A DNA stretch of 64,000 bases from Ardenticatenaceae bacterium (lineage in GTDB: Bacteria; Chloroflexota; Anaerolineae; Promineifilales; Promineifilaceae): positions 1-64,000 of the forward strand of contig JACKBR010000009.1 in NCBI GenBank assembly GCA_020634495.1, written 5' to 3'. The translations under genes and the position numbers were made by a program. The notes beneath the pieces were generated by a model, which made no database searches, was not told the DNA's origin, and saw nothing but the letters and a program-made list of their open reading frames with translations. Numbering within the stretch: position 1 is the stretch's first letter; each line of letters begins with the position of its first letter. Shown piece after piece: positions 53,624-61,529 of this stretch.

Positions 53624-54316
53624 TCACCCTCTGGCATTTGCTGGATGATGCGCATGGTTTGCGACGCTGACGGTGCAGACGCGGGCGAGCAGATCGATGA
53701 CCTGTTCTTTGTAGTCGCGGAAGCGGTAGGTGTTGAACTGCTCGCGGATGGTGGGGTCTTTCGGTTTGCGCTCTTTGTAGCGATCCAGCACCCATTCCAG
53801 GGCGGAGCGGTTGCCCAGCTTGTATGCCCACGCCTCGGCGGGGATGCCGCTGAGCGTGGTGAGGGTGTCAATTTCGATGATCCCGTTGGGGCGACCCGGC
53901 GGGTCGCCCGTACTGGACGATGTGCCTTTGATCGCTTTGAGGCGGGTTTTGTATGCTTTGCGCGTGTCGTCCGGGTCAATGTCGTGGCGTTCTAGCGGGT
54001 ACGGCTCGATGGTTTCGTAGTGGAGGTGGAGCTGCATGAGCTGCTGGCCCCAGCTGGCCCACTGCCAGAAATCTTCGTAGAAGGGGATGCGGGGGAATTC
54101 TCGCTTGAGGTTGAGCTTGTATTTTTGGCGGTAGGCGGGGTGGTGCAGGACGGCGTAGACGTAGTGGAAGATGTCGGTTTTGGTGAGCGAAGTGCGACGC
54201 ACCTCGGAGGTGCGTCGCACTTGGCTGGCGGGGTATTGCTGCTGGAACTGGCGCAGGGCCCAGTCGGTGATGTTGTCTACGCGGTTGCCCAGGTCGTCGT
54301 AGCGGTAGAGGTAACA
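53624..54316 (-). pseudogene. Type ISP restriction-modification enzyme, C-terminal fragment
   Basis: The open frame from about 54316 to 53624 reads YLYRYDDLGNRVDNITDWAL, then TDIFHYVYAVLHHPAYRQKY, then RIPFYEDFWQWASWGQQL, the conserved C-terminal part of type ISP (LlaBIII/BpuSI-like) enzymes. A 33-bp palindrome (54190-54222) interrupts it in frame as VRRTSEVRRTS. A stop codon upstream separates it from the rest of the gene. Confidence 0.8.
54190..54222. repeat. 15-bp palindrome AAGTGCGACGCACCT, copy 2, in the restriction gene
   Basis: AAGTGCGACGCACCT, CGG and AGGTGCGTCGCACTT form a perfect 33-bp hairpin. The same arms occur at 46866-46929. It adds exactly 11 codons, keeping the frame. Confidence 0.9.
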
Positions 54317-54329
54317 TTAGACTTTCCAC

Positions 54330-55197
54330 CTTTGAAGGCTTAAAAGTTTAAGTCTGGGAAATGTCTACAGCTAAGTACAAAAGGCTTGCCCCTGGCTGAC
54401 CCTGTTTTGAAACAAATAGCTTAAATTTTCATCACGAGAATCCAAGGAAAAATATTTTGGCATTTGGTACTGCATCTCATTTAGTTGATAATTGAATAGT
54501 AAATTTGCATTTTCACGTGCGATACAAAAAGCCGTAAATGAGTTTTCTCTGAGACAAATTTGATTTCTTCCAAAAGCCAAGATTATTTTTCAGGTCTCGA
54601 TGTCCATTTAATGGAACTAATCAACAACGTAATCAGACATTGCTGCATCCACTGGCGAATTGCTTGGTAATCTCTTTGTTAAAAGTGCAATGAAATATCG
54701 AACTTTTATCCATCCAAGTTTCTTTTCAAAATCATATACCCACATTCATCCCTATTAGTCTGAATACTCCCAGAGAAAAAAGCTGAAAAATTGCTTATTT
54801 TATCATCTGTCTTTAGCTTTTGCATCCTTGCTGCATAAGTGATACTAAGTCATCCAAATCAATTTTCTGATTCAGTCCAATTCCATCCTTATTTGGTTCC
54901 GATGTGTTCAAACTGAATTTGTTCAAATCCGATTCGATTATCCGGCCAAAAATGTTTTTTATCTGAGCTTTGTCCAAATCATGGAATTGCATTGATAAAA
55001 ATGCTGACAACCTTATGGTGTTTGGCTTTTTGTTTAAGAAAATAAATGGCAATACCTACTCAGATTTGATCGTTAAAAACATTATTTTTCTACCACTTGG
55101 CTTTGTTTCCACCAGTTGAACATCCCGCCCAAATCTGACATAAATTTCACTAAACTCATCAGCAACCACTTTGCGAAAACCATCATACGTTCGAGCA
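54330..55197 (-). pseudogene. Type ISP restriction-modification enzyme, decayed middle part
   Basis: Pieces of the type ISP target-recognition region appear in different frames with stops. Examples are VDARTYDGFRKVVADEFSEI (about 55140-55195), VGIAIYFLKQKAKHHKVV (about 55010-55060), EPNKDGIGLNQKIDLDDLVS (about 54835-54900) and AFGRNQICLRENSFTAFCIA (about 54520-54580). The order follows the family, so this is one gene broken by several indels and stops. Confidence 0.7.
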
Positions 55198-55830
55198 TCA
55201 ACAAAAAGAATTTTTGATGACAAAAGCAACAATCCCCATATCAGCTAATCGATCCGTTGCCCAGCGAATAAATCGAGCATACATATCATAAAGCAATCTG
55301 TTTTTGGGCGGTGCCTGTTTGATGTAGGTGTCTTTGATGCGCTCATCAATTCTTTGTAAGGGGTATTCGCGGTTTTGTTGTTTTCGTTTTCGTTCCTGGT
55401 TGGCATTGTACGGCGGGTTGCCAATGATGACGGAGATGTCCCGCTTGTTTTGCCGCTCGATGCGCTCGCTGTTTTCGTCGGTCAGGCCAAACAGCCCCAG
55501 CTGGCGCACGTAGCCGGTCTTAAAGCCCATGTTGTCCAGCGTGTCTACAAACACAATGTTTTCAAACGGTTCGTACGCGCCCATCTTTTGCTTGTAGGTG
55601 TATTCAATGTTCAGGTTGGCAATGTAGTAGGGCAAAATGGCCACTTCGTTGCAGTGCAGTTCGTGTTTGTATTTGTGCGCCAGCTGGTGCGGCGGCAAAT
55701 ATTCAATCAGCTCGGTAATAAACGTGCCGGTGCCGGTGGCCGGATCCAAAATCTCCACGCCGGGGTCGCCCAGCGTGCGGCCAAAATGTTTGAAGCACAA
55801 ATGGTCGGCGGCTTCAATCATGAAGCGCAC
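55198..55830 (-). pseudogene. Type ISP restriction-modification enzyme, methyltransferase domain
   Basis: N6-adenine methyltransferase part with the SAM motif EILDPATGTGTFITELI (about 27-43) and the catalytic NPPYN in VIIGNPPYNANQERKRK. The frame stops at 55198 after FVIKNSFC, where intact relatives continue with an S/T-F-[I/L]-DARTYDG segment. It links to the next fragment through the deletion at 55840-55843. Confidence 0.8.
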
Positions 55831-56762
55831 AATCTCGTTGGGGTGTAGACAATGCCCAGGCGGTCGGCGGCTTTGGGGTTGTACGCTTTGTAGAAGTTTT
55901 CGTACAGCACCTTGAGGAATTTCTGCTTTTCCTGGTGGTTGTAAATTTGGGCGGCGCGGGCTTTGATGGCGCGGGTGTACCCTTCGATTCTGGCGTCAAT
56001 CTGCCGCCGCACCTGCCCTTTGTAAAACGTGCCCACCACTTCGCCCAGCTCATGGGCAATGATGTTTTCGCGGTGGAACTGCGGCTCGTCGAACACGGTG
56101 ATGAAAATATCTTCGGTGAGGACGTGCTGCACAATCATTTCGCGCACGTCGGCCATTTCCATGCTGGGGTTAATCGCTTCCTGGCACAGCTCCAGAAACT
56201 CTTTGGCCGCTTTTTGGAATTTGGCGTTTTGCTCAAACTGTTCGCGGATGGCCTGGCGCAGCATTTCACCCAGGGCGGGGATGTCGCGGGTGAACGCTTC
56301 AATCGCTTCGCGGAATTCGCGCACCTCGCGGCTTTCGTAGCTCACAAACCGGGTCAGCAGGGCGTCGAGGGCAGCGGCGTCCAGAAAGTTAACGCGCCCC
56401 ACTTCTTCACAGGCCTGGTAGAGAACGGCCGTTTGCGTGTCTTCAAACAAGATGTTGTTGCAAGGGTAGCCGCTGGCAAACTTGTTCTGGATTTCGGTGT
56501 CCAGGTCGTCGTCTTCGTCTTTGGCTTCCCAGTAGCCCCAATCCTGCCGCAGGGCGTCTTTCAGGGTGCCGTCGGGGTAGATGGCGCGGCCTTTGGGGGT
56601 GCGGAATTCCAGCTCGGCAATCATTTCCAGGTTGCGCTGGCGGGAGTAGCCTTCTAGCAGGTCGTGGAACGCTTTGCGCACGCTGCCTTCGTTGCTGCTG
56701 CCGCCGTAGCGGATGATTTTTGCGACCTGGGCGTGATATTGCTGAATGAGTTGAACCGACAT
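55818..56762 (-). pseudogene. Type ISP restriction-modification enzyme, nuclease and helical N-terminus
   Basis: The N-terminal part of the same gene, starting at ATG 56762 (AAGGTG ribosome site). A PD-(D/E)XK nuclease core is visible: YPDGTLKDALRQDWGYWEAKD (PD...EAK, about 76-95). A helical region and the start of the methyltransferase (GIVYTP) follow. A single base is missing in the G run at 55840-55843 (minus CCCC, expected CCCCC), so the frame ends after TRLCAS instead of continuing TPNEIVRFMIEAADHL. Confidence 0.85.
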
Positions 56763-56904
56763 AATCACCTTTTTTGTTGGTTGGTTTGGCTGGCGAGGAA
56801 ACTATACCATACCGCAAAAAAGTGCAAAAGTGCCGGTTTTAGATTTTTGCTCTCGGAGAAACATATGGGGTAACACTACACTGTTACAGAAGTATCTTTC
56901 AGTT

Positions 56905-57190
56905 TCTGAATTGTCATGCTGAGGTCCTCCGAAGCATCCCTAAAACCCTGACAAGCCCTAAAGTTGTCTCGTGTTAGCGGCATTCTGCCTGACAGAAGTC
57001 AGGAACTCCGAAGACTCCGCCCAGAATGACTATCAAGAGGTTAAATCTCTTTTGAAACAATCTATTAACATACAACATCCACATATCATTTCGAACAAAG
57101 AGAGAAATCTCCTCGCAGCGGCAGGCTGGTTACTCGCCTTGTTTAGAGGGATTTTTCGCTGCGCTCAAAATGACAGGTCTAAGGAGGATG
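56905..57190. repeat. Dispersed repeats between the restriction gene and purB
   Basis: 56915-56947 (TGTCATGCTGAGGTCCTCCG ... GCATCCCTA) is nearly the reverse complement of 20620-20651. 57081-57176 is a second copy type (CGAACAAAGAGAGAAATC ... GGGATTTTTCGCTGCGCTC ... AATGACAGGTC). Together they fill most of the 440-bp gap; no gene is seen. Confidence 0.8.
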
Positions 57191-57202
57191 CTCACTCCTC
57201 GA

Positions 57203-58600
57203 TTATTGCAGTGAGTTTTTGATGGTTTGGGCAAAGGTGCGGGCGCGGGATACGGCCGTTCCCACATGCCCCTCCGCTTTCATCAACTCTGTCACTTGTT
57301 CAGCAGCCAAAAATTGGCTAATTCGCGCATCGGCCAGCAGCAAATCGACCAGTGGGTTTGACTTCCCCTCTCGCAGGGTAGCCCACGCCTGCAAGCTGGC
57401 TTCACGAATCCATTCGTGGCCGTCCTGGCGGCTGGCTCCGGCGGCCACCAGGGCCATCAGCACCCGCTCCGTGGCGGCAAACGGGCCGTAAATGGCCATG
57501 TTGCGGGCAATCGCCTGCTCATCAATCACCATCTCGGCCACAATGCGCGTGGCGCGGCGCACAATTTCCTCCGTGGCCAAAAAGCCCTCCGCCTGGAACA
57601 GCCGCCGGTTGGCCGAATCGTCCAGGCTGCGCTCCAAAATCGCCTGGCTGGCGTTGTCCCAGGCCACGGCGGGCAGCCCGGCCACGTACCGCGCCAGCGA
57701 GCAGATGTTTTCCGTGTTGATCGGGTTGCGCTTGAAGGGCATCGCCGAAGAACCGACCTGCTTTTTGCCAAATGGTTCGGCCCACTCGCCAAACGGCGGC
57801 GACTGCAAAACACGAAAATCGAGGGCAAATTTGTGCAGCGAGGCGGCAATTCCCGCCAGCACCTGCTGCACCCGCAAATCTTGCTGGCGCGTGTAGGTTT
57901 GGGTGGCGATGGGGAAATACGGCAGCTCCAAAACCTGCATCGCCACAGATTCCATTTGCAGCGCGTCCATCTTGGATTCGGCCAGCAGCTCGTCGTAGCC
58001 TGCCTGGGTGCCAACAGCTCCTTTGAGGCCTTTGCCTCGGAGATTGGAGATTAGAGATTGGAGATTGCGATAATCTTCTAGCAAATCCTGGGCATAGACG
58101 GCGAAGCGGTAGCCGAGGGTGGTGGGTTCGGCGGGCTGGATGTGGGTGTGGGCCATGGTGGGGAGTACGGCCGTTTCCTCAATCCGCTCCGCCAGTTTAA
58201 CGAGTAACTCTTTGAGCTGATCTTGCAGCAAAACGGCCGCTTCCCGCAAACGCAGCACGTCCACATTGTCCGTGATGTCGGCGCTGGTGGCTCCCCAGTG
58301 GATGATGCCACCGCCCACCGGGCACTGCTCGGCAAAGGTGCGAATTTCAGCCATCACGTCATGGCGCGTCTCTTTTTCAATTTCCAAAGCGCGGGCAATG
58401 TCGATCTGCCCGGCGTGGGCCTGTAAATCGGCCAACTGCTCGGCCGTGACCAGCCCGGCCTGGTTCTGCGCCGTGGCCAGCGCCAGCCAAACCTGGCGCA
58501 TCAGCCGCCGCTTGTTGTGCTCTGACCAAATCCGGCGCATCGCCTCGCTGCCATAGCGCCAGGTGAAGGGGGAAATGAAGGTGTTGTGTGTGAAAGTCAT
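57203..58600 (-). CDS. purB: Adenylosuccinate lyase
   Basis: 465 aa tetrameric lyase that splits fumarate from SAICAR and from adenylosuccinate in purine synthesis. The catalytic signature GSSAMPFKRNPINTE lies at about 296-310, with TSADITDNVDVL and the HTHIQPAEPTT segment (His general acid) further up. Residues about 176-191 (YRNLQSLISNLRGKGLKG) are partly the translated GGAGATT repeat at 58036-58076, in a loop after HTHIQPAE. It lies 72 bp downstream of guaB, also a purine gene, so the two may be co-transcribed. Confidence 0.96.
   Translation of the reverse strand: MTFTHNTFISPFTWRYGSEAMRRIWSEHNKRRLMRQVWLALATAQNQAGLVTAEQLADLQAHAGQIDIARALEIEKETRHDVMAEIRTFAEQCPVGGGIIHWGATSADITDNVDVLRLREAAVLLQDQLKELLVKLAERIEETAVLPTMAHTHIQPAEPTTLGYRFAVYAQDLLEDYRNLQSLISNLRGKGLKGAVGTQAGYDELLAESKMDALQMESVAMQVLELPYFPIATQTYTRQQDLRVQQVLAGIAASLHKFALDFRVLQSPPFGEWAEPFGKKQVGSSAMPFKRNPINTENICSLARYVAGLPAVAWDNASQAILERSLDDSANRRLFQAEGFLATEEIVRRATRIVAEMVIDEQAIARNMAIYGPFAATERVLMALVAAGASRQDGHEWIREASLQAWATLREGKSNPLVDLLLADARISQFLAAEQVTELMKAEGHVGTAVSRARTFAQTIKNSLQ
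58036..58076. repeat. GGAGATTGGAGATT repeat inside purB
   Basis: CGGAGATTGGAGATTAGAG, ATTGGAGATTGCGATAATC. The same unit forms a hairpin in the spacer at 58605-58672. It is translated as LQSLISNLRG. Confidence 0.85.
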
Positions 58601-58604
58601 AATT

Positions 58605-58672
58605 TGGAGACTGGAGATTGGAGATTGGAGATTGAGTCAGTCTCTAATCTCCAATCTCTAATCTCCCTATTT
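58605..58672. repeat. GGAGATTGGAGATT hairpin repeat between purB and guaB
   Basis: GGAGACTGGAGATTGGAG units pair with CTCTAATCTCCAATCTCTAA. It overlaps the guaB stop region and may reduce read-through. Confidence 0.85.
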
Positions 58673-60169
58673 TTATCGTCTTACCTGGTAGTTGGGCGCT
58701 TCTTTGGTGACCAAAATGCCGTGTGGATGGCTTTCTAGCAGGCCCGCGTTGGTGATGCGGATAAAGCGGGCTTTTTCGTGCAGCTCCTGCAAAGTGGCTG
58801 CGCCCACGTACCCCATGCCAGAGCGCAGACCGCCGATGAGCTGGTAGGTTACGTCGGCCAGGCTGCCCCGGTAGGGCACCTGCCCTTCCACGCCTTCTGG
58901 CACCAGCTTGTCCCGGTCGGCGCGCACGTTACGACCTGAGCTGACGCCGCTGCCGTAGCGGTCGGCCCCGTGCCCCTGCATCGCACCCAGGCTGCCCATG
59001 CCGCGATACACTTTGTAGCGTCGCCCTTCGTACAGGATGATGTCGCCAGGGCTTTCTTCCAGACCGGCCAGCATGGAACCGAGCATGACGGCATCGGCCC
59101 CGGCAGCCATCGCTTTTACGATGTCGCCGCTGTACTTGATGCCGCCATCGGCGATGCAGGGGACGTTGTGTTTGTGGCATTCGGCGGCGCTTTCCAGTAC
59201 GGCCGTTAACTGCGGCATCCCCGCGCCAGAAACCACCCGTGTGGTGCAAATCGAACCAGCGCCAATACCAATCTTTACGCCATCCGCCCCGGCTTTCACC
59301 AAATCGCGTACGCCTTCGGCCGTGGCCGCGTTGCCCGCGATGATGGGCAGGTTCGGGTATCGATTTTTGGCTTCGCGCAATGTTTGCAGCACCAGCGCCG
59401 TGTGCCCGTGGGCGGTGTCTATGACGGCCACGTCTACGCCAGCTTTCACCAGCAAGTCCAGGCGAGCTAAACCTGAATCCCCCACCCCAATAGCGGCGGC
59501 ACAAAGGAGACGGCCGTTTTCATCCGACGCCTGCATGGGGTAATTCACCTTCTTCTGGATGTCTTTCACCGTGATGAGTCCCTTCAGGTAACCAGCCTCA
59601 TCCACCAGCGGCAGCTTCTCGATGCGGTGGCGGTGCAAAATCTCTTTGGCTTCATCTAACGTGGTGCCCACCTGCGCAGTAATTAAACGGTCGCTGGTCA
59701 TAAATTCAGAAACGGGCTGCGGCCCAGGCGTCACAAAACGAATATCCCGGTTGGTGAGGATGCCCACCAGCTTGCCATCGACATCGGTGATGGGCACGCC
59801 AGAGATGTGGTAGCGACTCATCAACGCTTCGGCATCGGCCAGGGTGTTGTCTGGGCGCAGCGTTACCGGGTCCACAATCATGCCCGCCTCCGACCGTTTA
59901 ACTTTGTCCACCTCTTCTGCCTGCTCTTCCGGCGAGAGGTTGCGGTGAATGACGCCAATGCCGCCCAGGCGAGCCAGCCCAATGGCCAGCCGCGCCTCCG
60001 TCACCGTGTCCATCGCCGCAGACAGCAGCGGGATGTTCAGAAACAAATTACCGGCCAGGCGGGTTTTCAAATCCACGTTGGCCGGTAAGACTTCAGAATA
60101 CCCTGGAGTTAGCAGGACATCATCAAATGTCAGCGCTAATGCGCCTACTTTTTCAGCAATTTCAGTCAT
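58673..60169 (-). CDS. guaB: Inosine-5'-monophosphate dehydrogenase
   Basis: 498 aa (beta/alpha)8 enzyme that oxidises IMP to XMP, the first step to GMP. N-terminal [16 protein letters not shown], two CBS domains inserted at about 95-215, the nucleotide loop [16 protein letters not shown] with the catalytic Cys (about 306) and the flap [17 protein letters not shown] are all present. The length is normal. It is probably transcribed towards purB. A terminator for lgt and a large inverted repeat lie upstream. Confidence 0.97.
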   Translation of the reverse strand: MTEIAEKVGALALTFDDVLLTPGYSEVLPANVDLKTRLAGNLFLNIPLLSAAMDTVTEARLAIGLARLGGIGVIHRNLSPEEQAEEVDKVKRSEAGMIVDPVTLRPDNTLADAEALMSRYHISGVPITDVDGKLVGILTNRDIRFVTPGPQPVSEFMTSDRLITAQVGTTLDEAKEILHRHRIEKLPLVDEAGYLKGLITVKDIQKKVNYPMQASDENGRLLCAAAIGVGDSGLARLDLLVKAGVDVAVIDTAHGHTALVLQTLREAKNRYPNLPIIAGNAATAEGVRDLVKAGADGVKIGIGAGSICTTRVVSGAGMPQLTAVLESAAECHKHNVPCIADGGIKYSGDIVKAMAAGADAVMLGSMLAGLEESPGDIILYEGRRYKVYRGMGSLGAMQGHGADRYGSGVSSGRNVRADRDKLVPEGVEGQVPYRGSLADVTYQLIGGLRSGMGYVGAATLQELHEKARFIRITNAGLLESHPHGILVTKEAPNYQVRR

Positions 60170-60197
60170 TCTTTTTGCTCCTCGTGTTCTTACGTGG

Positions 60198-60259
60198 AGA
60201 CCCTAAGGGTTTTGCCCCTCGAGTGGTTTGATTTGAGGCAAACAAAACCCTTAGGGTCT
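60198..60259. repeat. 17-bp perfect inverted repeat AGACCCTAAGGGTTTTG
   Basis: Arms 60198-60214 and 60243-60259 are exact complements, with a smaller GCCCCTC/GAGGCA stem in the loop. It lies in the guaB leader region and could be regulatory or another mobile repeat. Confidence 0.85.
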
Positions 60260-60282
60260 GAACGCTAGCGATAATTATAAAC

Positions 60283-60340
60283 AAAAACCGAGCTTGCTAG
60301 ATTGGCCATCTTAATTGGATGGCTCTTTTAACAAGCTCGG
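60283..60340 (-). terminator. Rho-independent terminator of lgt
   Basis: On the minus strand CCGAGCTTG and CAAGCTCGG enclose an inner stem GCCATCC/GATGGC, and the outer stem is followed by TTTTTGT. It lies 174 bp after the lgt stop and before guaB. Confidence 0.85.
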
Positions 60341-60389
60341 CTGCAAAGGTGCTATTTTGGCTGGAATGTGTCGCCGTGGGAGGGCGGGT

Positions 60390-60513
60390 GCGGTGTTCAG
60401 TATTCAGTAATCGGTATTCAGTAATCGGTATTCAGTAATCGGTGTTCGGTAAACGGTGTTCGGTAAACGGTGTTCAGTTACTGTTTACTGGTTACCGATT
60501 ACTGATAACCGGT
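60390..60513. repeat. TTCAGTAATCGGT tandem array after lgt
   Basis: At least nine units of the type GTATTCAGTAATCGGTATTC and GTGTTCGGTAAACGGTGTTC end at the lgt stop. It is the longest regular array of the family. With the inverted repeat and terminator it fills the 344-bp gap. Confidence 0.9.
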
Positions 60514-61437
60514 CTAGTTGCGGCGTGGTTTGGGCTTGATGGGCCGCTTGCGCTTGGCGGCAACGGCTTCTGGAAGCCGGTCGGTTTTCTTTAGCACTAT
60601 CCAAACACCCACCAGGGCAATGGCAAAGGCGGCCAGCATGGAGTAAGTCAGGAAGGAGTCGCCGATGGTTGTTTGGTCTGGCCGGAAGAACTCGATCCAG
60701 GTGCGATTGCCCCCCCACCAGATGAGGAATGCGCCAAACAAGGTGCCTGGCTCCCATTTATCCCGGAAACGGCCGTTTAGCCACACCAACAGCAAAAAGC
60801 CCACAAACAAGGCAATTGACTCATACAAAAACGTGGGATGAAAGCGGGTGGTTTCGGCGGGGTAAACCGTCAAATCGCTGTATTGAGCAATGCGGAATTG
60901 GGGTTCGATAAGCAAGCCCCAAGAGGAGTTTGTGGGTGGGCCATAAAGCTCCTGGTTGATAAAGTTGCCCCAGCGGCCAATTGCCTGGGCCAGCAGCAAG
61001 GCCGGGCCTGCCACATCGGCATAGTGCCAAAACTTGAGCCGCCGCCAGGAGACATAGAACCAGCCCACCAGGGCCGCGCCAGCAAAGCCACCTAAAATGT
61101 TAACGCCACCCGCGCGGAAGTTGAGCACCTGCCCAAAAGAGCTGTACTGTGCGCCATCGATCATGTCTAAAACGACATAGGTGAGGCGGGCAAAGAGGTA
61201 GCCGGTAAAAACAACCAGAATGAGCCCATTGTAAAATTCGTCAATGGCTTTAACGCCAAGCTGGCGCTTTTGCAGCTCCCGCGCCGCCCACCAGGCTCCC
61301 AGGGCAATGCCAACAACGATGATGATCCCGTACCAGTAAATTGGCAAGGTCGCTCCCAGGCTGGGGAACCAGTTTTGCATAAATTGGGGCAGCGGAATCT
61401 CAAAGGCGACCCGGTTGATATTGATTGCATCAAACAT
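60514..61437 (-). CDS. lgt: Prolipoprotein diacylglyceryl transferase
   Basis: 307 aa, about seven helices. It transfers diacylglycerol from phosphatidylglycerol to the Cys of lipoproteins in the membrane. The signature GRWGNFINQELYG lies at about 157-169 and PIYWYGIIIVVGIALGAWW near the N-terminus. FHPTFLYESI and the LIWWGGNRTWIEFFRPDQ segment complete the core. The Lys/Pro-rich tail (RKRPIKPKPRRN) is cytosolic. It supplies the lipoproteins encoded at 8.1 and 43.9 kb. Confidence 0.95.
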   Translation of the reverse strand: MFDAININRVAFEIPLPQFMQNWFPSLGATLPIYWYGIIIVVGIALGAWWAARELQKRQLGVKAIDEFYNGLILVVFTGYLFARLTYVVLDMIDGAQYSSFGQVLNFRAGGVNILGGFAGAALVGWFYVSWRRLKFWHYADVAGPALLLAQAIGRWGNFINQELYGPPTNSSWGLLIEPQFRIAQYSDLTVYPAETTRFHPTFLYESIALFVGFLLLVWLNGRFRDKWEPGTLFGAFLIWWGGNRTWIEFFRPDQTTIGDSFLTYSMLAAFAIALVGVWIVLKKTDRLPEAVAAKRKRPIKPKPRRN

Positions 61438-61529
61438 CTGTAAATTCCCTCTCTCTTTAGATTGTTAGGTTCGTTGCTGTTTCAATTTTTGGACAGTGAT
61501 TTTGCTTTTTTGTGTAAACCAGTATCCAT

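Noticed and set aside
52451..56762. A complete defence island
   Set aside because: The toxin and the restriction gene are broken; only the antitoxin looks intact, so it is a relic rather than a working system.
60390..60513. CRISPR array
   Set aside because: Units are 7-8 bp and degenerate with no unique spacers; this is a tandem microsatellite-like array.
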